64,000 nt of DNA, taken from the NCBI GenBank assembly GCA_902594745.1, contig CACJNF010000001.1, positions 186,001-250,000 on the forward strand, given 5' to 3'. Below the pieces are notes generated by a model. The model had not been told where the DNA came from and did not search any database. It saw only the letters and a list, made by a program, of their open reading frames with translations. The translations under genes were made by a program, and so were the position numbers. This stretch comes from an uncultured Bacteroidota bacterium (GTDB taxonomy: Bacteria > Bacteroidota > Bacteroidia > Flavobacteriales > Flavobacteriaceae). Below, one piece after another: positions 36,555 to 44,429 of the stretch; position 1 is the first letter of the stretch; every line of letters starts with the position of its first letter.

Positions 36555-37625
36555 ATGAAAAAAACAGTTTTATTAGATAAGCATATAAAATTAGGAGCAA
36601 AAATTGTTGATTTTGCTGGTTTTAAGATGCCGATAAGTTATAGCTCAGTGACTGAGGAGCACAATCATGTTAGAGAAAATGTTGGGGTATTTGATGTTTC
36701 TCATATGGGTGAATTTGAGATATCGGGTAAGAATTCCACTCACTTTGTTCAATTTATGTGCTCAAATGATATTATGAGGCTAAAACCAGGAAAGGCTCAA
36801 TATAACTGTTTAGTAAATGATAATGGAGGGATAATTGATGATTTGATAGTTTACAAAATAGACGAAGAAAAATACTTATTGGTTGTTAATGCCTCTAACA
36901 TTGAAAAAGACTTGAATTGGATAAAGAGTCTAAATGAAAATTACAATTGTTCTATTAATAACATATCAGATAAAATATCTCTTCTTGCTGTTCAAGGACC
37001 AAAGGCAGAGACATTATGTGAAAGTTTTACTAAAGAAGATTTAAAGTCTTTATCGAACTATTCATTCATATTGGGAACATTTGCTGGAATTGATAATGTA
37101 ATAATATCAAAGACAGGTTACACGGGATCAGGAGGTTTTGAATTATATGTATCTAATGATAATGTTGAGCACATTTGGAATGAGCTTTTTAGTGTTGGAA
37201 ATCTTGAAGTTAAGCCAATAGGTCTAGCTGCAAGAGATACATTAAGACTAGAAATGGGTTATTGTCTCTATGGAAACGATATAAATGAATCAGTAACTCC
37301 AATTGAGGCAAACCTTGGATGGATTACAAAAGTAGAGACAAATTTTATTGGTTCTAAGTCAATTAAAAAACAAATTGAAAATGGAATAAAGAAAAAATTA
37401 GTTGGATTTGTAATTAATGATAAAGGTATTCCAAGAAAAGGTTACGAAATTTTTGATAAATCAGAAAATCTAATAGGAGAAGTAACTTCTGGCACATTTT
37501 CTCCAGTTCTTAAGAAAGGCATTGGTCTTGCATACATAGAAAAAAATATATCTTCAAAAGAAATTTATCTAAAGATTAGAAACAATCTTATCAAATTAGA
37601 GGTTGTAAAAACTCCGTTTATATAA
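36555..37625 (+). CDS. gcvT: Glycine cleavage system aminomethyltransferase (T protein)
   Basis: A 356-residue folate-dependent enzyme that takes the aminomethyl group from lipoyl-GcvH, giving methylene-THF, ammonia and reduced H protein. Recognised by HIKLGAKIVDFAGFKMPISY, VFDVSHMGEFEI, SKTGYTGSGGFELY, GLAARDTLRLEMGYCLYGND and ITKVETNFIG. Full family length. It precedes yebC by 3 bp. No gcvH or gcvP lies in the window. Confidence 0.96.
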   Translation: MKKTVLLDKHIKLGAKIVDFAGFKMPISYSSVTEEHNHVRENVGVFDVSHMGEFEISGKNSTHFVQFMCSNDIMRLKPGKAQYNCLVNDNGGIIDDLIVYKIDEEKYLLVVNASNIEKDLNWIKSLNENYNCSINNISDKISLLAVQGPKAETLCESFTKEDLKSLSNYSFILGTFAGIDNVIISKTGYTGSGGFELYVSNDNVEHIWNELFSVGNLEVKPIGLAARDTLRLEMGYCLYGNDINESVTPIEANLGWITKVETNFIGSKSIKKQIENGIKKKLVGFVINDKGIPRKGYEIFDKSENLIGEVTSGTFSPVLKKGIGLAYIEKNISSKEIYLKIRNNLIKLEVVKTPFI

Positions 37626-37628
37626 GTT

Positions 37629-38336
37629 ATGGGAAGGGCATTTGAATTTAGAAAAGCGAGAAAAATGAAAAGATGGTCAAATATGGCCAAAACTTTTACA
37701 AGGATTGGAAGGGAGATTATAATAGCAGTAAAGGAATCTGGTCCTGATCCATCCTCAAATTCAAGATTAAGAGCAATTATTCAAAATGCTAAAGCAGCTA
37801 ATATGCCGAAGGATAACATAGAAAGAGCAATTAAGAAAGCATCAGAAAAAAGTACAGATAATTTCAAAGAAATACTATTAGAAGGGTATGCTCCTCATGG
37901 TATTGCAATTCTAGTAGAAGCTGCAACAGATAACAACAACAGAACAGTTGCAAACATAAGGAGTTATTTTAACAAGTGTGAAGGAAATCTTGCCACATCA
38001 GGGTCAGTAGATTTTTTATTTAATCATTTGTGTTTTTTTCAAATTAAAAATGTAGGAATTGATACAGAAGAGCTTGAACTAGATTTAATTGATTTTGGTG
38101 TAGTAGATTTTAATAGTCAAGATGATGAAATAAACATTACAGCAAATTTTGAAGATTTTGGGTCATTACAAAGAGAAATAGAAAGACGTGGACTACATAT
38201 TATTTCTAGTGAATTTGAGAGAGAGGCAATTAATGTTAAGAGAATCAAAGAAGATCAAAAATCAATAGTTGATAAATTAATAAATCTTATAGATGAAGAT
38301 GATGATGTTCAGAATGTATATCATGATATGGGCTAA
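37629..38336 (+). CDS. yebC: YebC/PmpR (TACO1) family regulator
   Basis: A 235-residue member of the YebC/TACO1 family, described as transcriptional regulators and, more recently, as factors that help ribosomes through difficult sequences. Recognised from MGRAFEFRKARKMKRWSNMAK, NMPKDNIERAIKKA and LEGYAPHGIAILVEA with NNRTVANIRSYFNKC. It lies 3 bp after gcvT and is probably co-transcribed. It converges with the acyltransferase gene with 2 bp between stops. Confidence 0.95.
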   Translation: MGRAFEFRKARKMKRWSNMAKTFTRIGREIIIAVKESGPDPSSNSRLRAIIQNAKAANMPKDNIERAIKKASEKSTDNFKEILLEGYAPHGIAILVEAATDNNNRTVANIRSYFNKCEGNLATSGSVDFLFNHLCFFQIKNVGIDTEELELDLIDFGVVDFNSQDDEINITANFEDFGSLQREIERRGLHIISSEFEREAINVKRIKEDQKSIVDKLINLIDEDDDVQNVYHDMG

Positions 38337-38338
38337 AG

Positions 38339-38872
38339 TCAATTTTTATTTCTTATAACTACATCCATTACTAAGTCCTCAAGTTTTTTTATATCATTAT
38401 CAAAATTTCCAGAAGGAAAAAATTTATCATTAATATTTACTTCTTTTTTCATATAGTCAAATGACACCATAACGATTGGAACTCTTGCACCCAAAGCTAT
38501 ATAATAAAATCCTGATTTCCATTTTTTTACAAACTTCCTAGTCCCCTCTGGGGCTATTGCTAGTATGTTAATAACATTTGATTCGAATAACTTAACTACA
38601 GATTCAACAAAATTATTTGTTATACTCCTATTAACTGGAATTCCACCAATTGATTTAAAGAAAAAAGAAGTAAAAGGATTAAATAGTTCTTTCTTTCCAA
38701 TAAACTTTATTCTTAAACCTAAATATGACCTAATTAATATTGCTATTACTAAATCAAATGATTTTGAATGAGGTACTACTGCAATAATATATTTTTTATC
38801 ATTAGGCAGTAGACCGTTAAGCTTCCAACCTAAAATTTTTGTAAGAATTATTTTAGAAAAAAATTTAAGCAT
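38339..38872 (-). CDS. 1-acyl-sn-glycerol-3-phosphate acyltransferase family protein
   Basis: A 177-residue PlsC-like acyltransferase, short for the family but with both signature blocks: H-x4-D at His35-Asp40 (PHSKSFD) and EGTR at 109-112. A GGIPVNR block lies between. Probably membrane-associated and acting on a lysophospholipid or another lipid acceptor; the acceptor is unknown. It overlaps the end of kdsB by 8 bp, so it is translated from the same message, which hints at a role in envelope lipids. Confidence 0.87.
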   Translation of the reverse strand: MLKFFSKIILTKILGWKLNGLLPNDKKYIIAVVPHSKSFDLVIAILIRSYLGLRIKFIGKKELFNPFTSFFFKSIGGIPVNRSITNNFVESVVKLFESNVINILAIAPEGTRKFVKKWKSGFYYIALGARVPIVMVSFDYMKKEVNINDKFFPSGNFDNDIKKLEDLVMDVVIRNKN

Positions 38873-39587
38873 TCTTAGAAAGATATTTTTCAGCCTCTAT
38901 GAAATCTTTTTCAGTATCTATTGATATTCCATGAAAATCAATTTTATTCATTTTAATAGGGATTAAATTGTCTATTGCTCTATTACCCTCAAGATTCTGA
39001 GAAATTTCATTTTTTGATCTATTTAAACTTGAAAAGTTAATTAAGGTATTTTTCCTAAATGCATATACTCCTATATGTCTATTAAATTTTTTTATTTCAT
39101 CTTCTCCTTCAGGAATTGGTGATCTTGAGAAGAAAATTGCATTATCATTTTTATCAACAGTCACTTTGACATTATTTGGATTATTAATTTCATCAAATGA
39201 GTTAAAACTAGTCATCAATGAGGCCATTTTCACACTATTGTCTTCAAAAGATGAAATCAAATTATTTATTGCATCGATATTTATAAATGGCTCGTCACCT
39301 TGTAAATTAACTACTATATCGTGATCTATCTCTTTAGCTGCTTCAGCAATTCTATCTGTACCTGATTGATGAATTTTTCTTGATTTAAATGTCAAACCAT
39401 CTTTAGACTTAATTAAATCAATTATCTCATCATTTCCACTTACTACATAGACTTGATCAAATAGTTTACTATTTAATGCAGCTAAGTATGTCCTGACTAT
39501 TATTGGAACTCCACCAAGCTTTTTAATTAATTTATTTGGAAACCTTTCAGACTCAAGCCTTGCAGGAATCAATGCAATAGTTTTCAT
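38865..39587 (-). CDS. kdsB: 3-deoxy-manno-octulosonate cytidylyltransferase (CMP-KDO synthetase)
   Basis: A 240-residue nucleotidyltransferase that activates KDO with CTP for lipopolysaccharide core assembly. Signature IPARLESERFPNK at 7-19, the NLQGDEPFI block for Mg-CTP, and RHIGVYAFRK. Full length for the family. It is cytoplasmic. It diverges from the hypothetical gene upstream and is followed by an overlapping acyltransferase. Confidence 0.95.
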   Translation of the reverse strand: MKTIALIPARLESERFPNKLIKKLGGVPIIVRTYLAALNSKLFDQVYVVSGNDEIIDLIKSKDGLTFKSRKIHQSGTDRIAEAAKEIDHDIVVNLQGDEPFINIDAINNLISSFEDNSVKMASLMTSFNSFDEINNPNNVKVTVDKNDNAIFFSRSPIPEGEDEIKKFNRHIGVYAFRKNTLINFSSLNRSKNEISQNLEGNRAIDNLIPIKMNKIDFHGISIDTEKDFIEAEKYLSKNA

Positions 39588-39675
39588 TTAAAATATTTTT
39601 CTAATATAATTCATTTATATATTGTTTTATGAAAAAAAAAAAATTGTAGATTTGTTAAAATCAAAAATTACTGAC

Positions 39676-40332
39676 ATGAACAAAAAACGTGGTTTAGAAT
39701 TCTTTCTTTGGGCATTATCTATTTTTTTTGCAGCTCAAATATATAGTTCAATTAATGGTCCTATAAAATTTAACAAAGTTAAAAATGAGAGGTATTCAAC
39801 AGTCATTGACAGACTTAAGGATATAAAGACCGCTCAGATTGCTCACAAGGATGTAAATGGTTTCTATGCAAGTAATTTTGATAGTCTTGTAAGTTTTATC
39901 GATAATGGTATATTCACTTTAATTGAGAAGAGAGATTCTTCTTATCTTCAATATGACAGAACATATAGAATAGATATGCTTAGAGAAGTTACAGTCGTTG
40001 ACACTTTAGGTTTTGTATCTGTCAAGGATTCATTATTTGGTGAAGATGAAAGATATAAAATGATGGCAAACGTTCCAATTGAAGGATCAGACGCAAAGTT
40101 TTCAATCCAAGCTGATATAATTGATAAAAACGGTTATCAAGTTCCTGTTTTTGAGGTAAAAGTCAAAAAAGATATTATCCTCTATGATCAAAATAAGGAT
40201 TTACTTGAGCAAGAAAATAAAGTTATTTCAGTTGACGGTGTAAATGGAAGCGAAATAATTCTTGGGTCAATGTCTGAGGTTAGTATAAACGGAAACTGGC
40301 CATCTATTTTTGATGCAAAAAAAGATCAATAA
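39676..40332 (+). CDS. Hypothetical single-pass membrane protein, conserved next to DUF3822
   Basis: A 218-residue protein with an N-terminal membrane helix (about 6-24, LEFFLWALSIFFAAQIYSS), then a soluble domain outside the cytoplasm or anchored inside, with no motif I recognise. I start it at ATG (MNKKRGLEFF), which puts the helix at the N-terminus. A TTG 54 bp upstream is in frame, and an upstream ATG leads into an A12 tract in another frame and then a stop. In Bacteroidota a protein of this kind often precedes DUF3822 and rsmD, as here. The stop overlaps the next gene by about 20 bp. Confidence 0.75.
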   Translation: MNKKRGLEFFLWALSIFFAAQIYSSINGPIKFNKVKNERYSTVIDRLKDIKTAQIAHKDVNGFYASNFDSLVSFIDNGIFTLIEKRDSSYLQYDRTYRIDMLREVTVVDTLGFVSVKDSLFGEDERYKMMANVPIEGSDAKFSIQADIIDKNGYQVPVFEVKVKKDIILYDQNKDLLEQENKVISVDGVNGSEIILGSMSEVSINGNWPSIFDAKKDQ

Positions 40333-41062
40333 TATTTATAAATTAACTGTTTATCAACATAAATCAGGTATTATTTTTAGGTCTCCTGATGACTTTTTCT
40401 CCCTTGATATTAATAGTAAAAATTTTGAGTCTGACTTTCTAAACTCTATTTCTAACTTTGATATTGATACAATTGAGTTAATATTTTTTTCAAGTATACC
40501 TTCTATTGTCCCTTCAGAATTATTTGATGAAAAACTAGGGAATAAATATTTAGAGACTAACACATCAATTAAAGAGGATATTCAGCATGAATTAACTATA
40601 GATAAAAAAATCGCTGTTGTTTATTCATATGACAAGCTGTTCATCAATATCTTAAATAAAAAGAAGGTTAAATACTCAATAAAGAATTATTTTACAGTTC
40701 TTTATAACTATCTTTTTCAAATGGATAAAATTTCTGATGGACTGTCTCTATATATTAATTTGAATGAAGACTCTTTTGATATATTAATATTTGACTCAAA
40801 AGAATTTATTTACTTCAACTCGTTTGATATCAAGGACAAAAATGAATTTTTATATTACCTGTTCTTTGTTATGAAAAATTATGAAATTTCAAATGAAAAA
40901 GACAAAATTATATTTCTAGGCAGATATGATAAATATTCAGAATACTATGAAATTGCCAACAAATATTCTAAACTTGATTATATTCATGATGATAGCGGTA
41001 ATCAATTCAATTTCAAATCACCTTTTTTTTCTTATTTAAATGAGGATAATATCAGGAAATAA
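40313..41062 (+). CDS. DUF3822 family protein
   Basis: A 249-residue protein matching the DUF3822 family by position and by the repeated acidic and aromatic pattern, for example NEFLYYLFFVMKNYE and KIIFLGRY. The layout suggests an actin/pilM-like two-lobed fold, but function is unknown. I use the ATG giving MQKKINNIYKL; a TTG sits one codon earlier. It overlaps rsmD by 23 bp, so the three genes are translated together. Confidence 0.75.
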   Translation: MQKKINNIYKLTVYQHKSGIIFRSPDDFFSLDINSKNFESDFLNSISNFDIDTIELIFFSSIPSIVPSELFDEKLGNKYLETNTSIKEDIQHELTIDKKIAVVYSYDKLFINILNKKKVKYSIKNYFTVLYNYLFQMDKISDGLSLYINLNEDSFDILIFDSKEFIYFNSFDIKDKNEFLYYLFFVMKNYEISNEKDKIIFLGRYDKYSEYYEIANKYSKLDYIHDDSGNQFNFKSPFFSYLNEDNIRK

Positions 41063-41585
41063 AAAAAGCATAGTTATTAATGCACCAAAAAATCTTCCTG
41101 TTAGACCAACCACTGATAAAGTAAAAGAGTCCCTTTTTAATATTATCCAAAATAAATTTGAATTAAATGATTGCAGAGTTCTTGACGTGTTTTCTGGAAC
41201 TGGTAATATTTCCTATGAATTTGCTTCGAGAGGATGCAATGATATATTATCAGTTGACAATAATTTTAACTGTATTAGATTTATAAATAAAACTGCTAAA
41301 GAATTAGGATTTAAAGTCAGAACAAAAAAAATTGATTATTTATCATTCTTAAAAAACAATAACGAAAAATTTAACATAATTTTTGCTGATCCACCATATA
41401 GATTTTTATTGAAAGATTACCTAGAAATCATTGATATAGTTAGAAAAAATGAGATATTAAAAGAAGGTGGTGAACTAATAATTGAGCATCGTTCAAATAT
41501 TTCGTTTATTGATAGTGTTAAAGAAGTAGATGAGAGAAATTACGGATCTAGCTCTTTGTCATTTTTAAAAAAAGCAAGCCTATAA
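41040..41585 (+). CDS. rsmD: 16S rRNA (guanine-966-N2)-methyltransferase
   Basis: A 181-residue SAM-dependent methyltransferase acting on 30S subunits. N-terminal MRIISGNKKS followed by RPTTDKVKESLFNII, SAM loop DVFSGTGNISYEFASRG (49-65), and catalytic DPPY at 117-120. The last codons (KKASL) overlap the 3' end and U tract of the opposite-strand RNase P RNA gene. Confidence 0.94.
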   Translation: MRIISGNKKSIVINAPKNLPVRPTTDKVKESLFNIIQNKFELNDCRVLDVFSGTGNISYEFASRGCNDILSVDNNFNCIRFINKTAKELGFKVRTKKIDYLSFLKNNNEKFNIIFADPPYRFLLKDYLEIIDIVRKNEILKEGGELIIEHRSNISFIDSVKEVDERNYGSSSLSFLKKASL

Positions 41586-41855
41586 GCCGGATTCTGTCGA
41601 GTCTTATCATTTATCTAGATATAATATTACTATTATATTCATACCGCCTACCCTTCTACATAAAACGAGCAATTTTAAACTGTAGATATACTTGGCGTTT
41701 CACCACACAGAGTTTACATGATTCCACTACAGCATAACCTGTACATTCTTTCTGTTGCACTATTCCTATCTATAAATAGATGGCGGGAATTACCCGCTGT
41801 GTTGCTCTATGGTGTCCGGACTTTCCTCTGAATAATCAGCGATAAGACGGCTTGC
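41574..41855 (-). ncRNA. rnpB: RNase P RNA, bacterial type A
   Basis: The catalytic RNA that trims the 5' leader of tRNAs. On the minus strand it shows the universal blocks GAGGAAAGTCCGGACACCAT, AGTGCAACAGAAAGAATGTA, GTGAAACGCC, and the 3' end ACAGAATCCGGCTTATAG. P1 is a perfect 7-bp helix, GCAAGCC at the 5' end with GGCTTGC at the 3' end, which fixes both ends to about one base and gives about 282 nt. T7 follows directly, so P1 and the U tract can act as the terminator. The 3' end overlaps the end of rsmD. Confidence 0.93.
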
Positions 41856-41859
41856 ATTA

Positions 41860-41867
41860 CAAAGATA
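41860..41867 (-). promoter_or_regulatory. -7 box of the rnpB promoter
   Basis: TATCTTTG on the minus strand, a perfect TAnnTTTG, ending 4 nt before the predicted 5' end of RNase P RNA. This is exactly where a Bacteroidota -7 element should be and supports the mapped 5' end. Confidence 0.6.
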
Positions 41868-41904
41868 ATACATGTTGATAATTTTAATAAAAAAAGAATA
41901 TGAA

Positions 41905-41937
41905 TTGGTTAATAGTTTTTTTCAATTTTTATATTTG
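41905..41937 (+). promoter_or_regulatory. Candidate dnaX promoter with almost no leader
   Basis: TTG (41905-41907), 22 nt, then TATATTTG (41930-41937), a perfect TAnnTTTG, ending 6 nt before the dnaX ATG. Transcription would start at or within a few bases of the ATG. It also rules out the upstream in-frame ATG at 41872 as the normal start. Confidence 0.5.
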
Positions 41938-41943
41938 TTATTA

Positions 41944-43545
41944 ATGGAAAATTCATCAATGTCATCTGCTTCAGAGTATAGACCTAAGGATTTTAATGAA
42001 ATGATAGGACAAGATGCTATTGTAAAAACGTTGTCAAATGCAATAGATAGTCAGAAAATACCACAAGCTCTTTTATTTTGTGGCCCAAGAGGAGTTGGTA
42101 AGACATCTTGTGCTAGAATTCTAGCTAAGAAGATAAATGATTTAGATGAAAATTTTGAATACAACATATTTGAGCTTGACGCTGCATCAAATAATTCTGT
42201 AGAAGATATTAGGAATATTACTGAACAGATAAGAATACCACCTCAATACGGAAAATTTAAAGTATATATTATTGATGAAGTTCACATGCTGTCAAACGCT
42301 GCTTTTAACGCATTTTTAAAATCATTAGAAGAACCTCCTCCACATGTTGTATTTATACTAGCAACTACTGAGAAGAACAAAATTATTCCGACAATACTTT
42401 CCAGGTGTCAAATCTATGATTTTAAAAAAGTTGATAATAATTCTATTGTTGGGCTCTTACATAAAATATGTAAAGAAAAAAAAATAAAGTTTGATGATAG
42501 TTCATTAAATATAATAGCCGAAAAATCTGATGGTTCAATTAGAGACTCTCTGTCAATGTTTGATAGACTAGTAAGTTTTACTAATTCAAATTTAACTATT
42601 GATGAGGTTACCTCTAATCTTAATATATTGGATTATGAGTCTTATTTTGATTTGTCTTCATTAATTATTAATAAGGATATACCTGGAATTCTTTCTATGT
42701 ATGATAAAGTTTATACTCGTGGAGTAGATGATGTTAATTTTCTTAATGGTATCTCTAAACATTTTAGAGAACTATTAATCAATAAACTAGATGAATCAGA
42801 TATAAAAGATGATTTGAAAATTAAATATAAAAAGCAAGGAGATGATTACAGCGATGAAGATCTAATACTAATTATTGATATAGTAAATGAATGCCTTATA
42901 AATTACCAAAAGGTAAATGACAAAAGAATACATACTGAAATTTGTTTGATGAAGTTGGCATCTCTAGATAGTATCAAAAAAAAAAACTCTTTAATTAAAA
43001 CTTCTGAATTCTCTAGTGGAGTTATTAGGGAAGATCAAGAGTTAGATAAATCTTTAGAGGTGAATAATGAAGAAATTAAACTCTTCACTTCAAATAATGA
43101 CGAAGTCTCTTCATTATCCATAGCTAGTTTAAATTTTAAAAAATCTGAGAATATTGAAGAGGAAGATAATATTGAATTACCGAATGATGACTTTACAGAG
43201 AATGATATCAGAATTGCTTGGAAAAAATTCTGTGATGAAGAGAAGGTAAATGGAAACAACAATATGCTTTCACTTCTTAATATGAATGACCCTGTTGTTG
43301 AAAATAATTCAATAATAATTTCAACAATTAATAAGATGAATCAAAAAGAAGTTAAAGGATATAAGAATAAAATACAGGCTTTCATATCCAAAGAGCTTAA
43401 TAATTATTCTATAACTGTTGATGTATCTTTAGATGAGGTTAAGAAGAAAAAAAAATTTGTGGACAGCAAGGATAAATTAGATGCCTTACTAAAAGAGAAT
43501 GATAATATTCCTCTACTTATTAATGAGTTTAAACTAAGAATTTAA
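41944..43545 (+). CDS. dnaX: DNA polymerase III subunits gamma/tau
   Basis: A 533-residue clamp-loader ATPase. Walker A GPRGVGKT at 47-54, the IIDEVHMLS Walker B, and the ATTEKNKIIPTILSRCQ sensor block. Domain III ends near HTEICLMKLASLDS (about 330-343). After residue 350 comes an acidic, low-complexity linker and the tau-specific tail. The four zinc-binding cysteines usually found between ARILAK and ELDAASNNS are absent, and that loop is short; I recall this as common in flavobacterial DnaX. An A11 tract lies at codons 345-348. The start MENSSMSSASEYRPKDF fits family N-termini and the promoter position. Confidence 0.95.
   Translation: MENSSMSSASEYRPKDFNEMIGQDAIVKTLSNAIDSQKIPQALLFCGPRGVGKTSCARILAKKINDLDENFEYNIFELDAASNNSVEDIRNITEQIRIPPQYGKFKVYIIDEVHMLSNAAFNAFLKSLEEPPPHVVFILATTEKNKIIPTILSRCQIYDFKKVDNNSIVGLLHKICKEKKIKFDDSSLNIIAEKSDGSIRDSLSMFDRLVSFTNSNLTIDEVTSNLNILDYESYFDLSSLIINKDIPGILSMYDKVYTRGVDDVNFLNGISKHFRELLINKLDESDIKDDLKIKYKKQGDDYSDEDLILIIDIVNECLINYQKVNDKRIHTEICLMKLASLDSIKKKNSLIKTSEFSSGVIREDQELDKSLEVNNEEIKLFTSNNDEVSSLSIASLNFKKSENIEEEDNIELPNDDFTENDIRIAWKKFCDEEKVNGNNNMLSLLNMNDPVVENNSIIISTINKMNQKEVKGYKNKIQAFISKELNNYSITVDVSLDEVKKKKKFVDSKDKLDALLKENDNIPLLINEFKLRI
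42976..42986 (+). other. A11 tract at the domain III/tau boundary of dnaX (possible slippage site)
   Basis: Eleven consecutive A bases covering codons 345-347 and the first two bases of codon 348. Removing one A gives a stop after residue 349; adding one (or a -1 ribosomal slip) gives a stop after residue 351. Either would yield a gamma-like protein of about 350 residues ending just after domain III. Transcript slippage or frameshifting at dnaX is known in Thermus and E. coli; that it happens here is inference, and A9 tracts also occur elsewhere in this gene. Confidence 0.4.
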
Positions 43546-44429
43546 TTTACTGAATTAATTGAGCTATGAATCTCTGATATCATACCATCCACTAAGCCTA
43601 CTTTAGGAACAAAAAGTTTATTTGTGTTTGCCCAATCCATAGTAGAAATAAAAATTTTAAGCGCAGGAATTATTACATCAGCTCTATCTGGGTTCAGATT
43701 ATATTTTATCATTCTATTAGTTATATCTTTTTCTAATAAGTTGTTATATAGATTTTTAATTGATAGATAAGAAATAGGTTTACCAGATTTGGTTCTAGTC
43801 ATATCCTGTATTTTATTAATATTTCCCCCTGTAGCAAAAACTTTCAGTTTTGAATTTTCTTCAATATTTTCATTAATCCATTCTTTGATTTCGTCAAATA
43901 CTAATTCATCTACTAAATTATTTAATAATCTTACTGTTCCAATTTTAAAAGATTTAGACTTTTTATCATTACCCCTTCTAACAATTGAATATTCAGTACT
44001 TCCTCCTCCTACATCTACATATAGGTATGATTTATCAAAATCTAACTTTTCAATTGGATTTCCCATTGCTATCACTTTAGCTTCTTTAAGTCCATCAATT
44101 AATTTAATCTTCATTCCAGTTAGATCGTAAATTTGCTTAATTACATCATCTGAGTTTTTAGCGTCTCTAAGTGCAGAAGTAGCATATATTTTGTAATGCT
44201 CAACTCCATGAACTTTCATTGTATATTTAAATGATAACAGTGCATTAGATAAAGTATTGATCTTATCATCAGAAATAGATCCAGTTTTAAAGGAATCTTC
44301 TCCTAATCTAAGTGGTAACCTAACGTATTGATTTTTTTGAAAAAAATATTCATCTTCATCCATTAGGACATAACAGATCAACATCCTAAGTGCATTTGAA
44401 CCAATATCAATAGCTGCTATCTTTCTCAA
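43542..44429 (-). CDS. ppx: Ppx/GppA family exopolyphosphatase
   Basis: A 295-residue ASKHA-fold phosphatase that cleaves terminal phosphate from polyphosphate (Ppx) or pppGpp (GppA). AAIDIGSNALRMLI at the start, YLYVDVGGGSTEYSI for the second phosphate loop, and KVFATGGNINKI. It is the short form lacking the HD domain of E. coli Ppx. Its start overlaps the ppk1 stop by 4 bp, which supports a polyphosphate role. Its end overlaps that of dnaX by 4 bp on the other strand. Confidence 0.92.
   Translation of the reverse strand: MRKIAAIDIGSNALRMLICYVLMDEDEYFFQKNQYVRLPLRLGEDSFKTGSISDDKINTLSNALLSFKYTMKVHGVEHYKIYATSALRDAKNSDDVIKQIYDLTGMKIKLIDGLKEAKVIAMGNPIEKLDFDKSYLYVDVGGGSTEYSIVRRGNDKKSKSFKIGTVRLLNNLVDELVFDEIKEWINENIEENSKLKVFATGGNINKIQDMTRTKSGKPISYLSIKNLYNNLLEKDITNRMIKYNLNPDRADVIIPALKIFISTMDWANTNKLFVPKVGLVDGMISEIHSSINSVN

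Noticed and set aside
39629-39642. ATG followed by an A12 tract as a start with frameshift for the hypothetical membrane protein
   Set aside because: The frame stops after a few codons; reaching the real frame needs slippage, and an ordinary ATG exists at 39676.
41872-41943. Longer dnaX start at 41872
   Set aside because: The added residues do not resemble DnaX, and they lie upstream of a good -7 box at 41930-41937.
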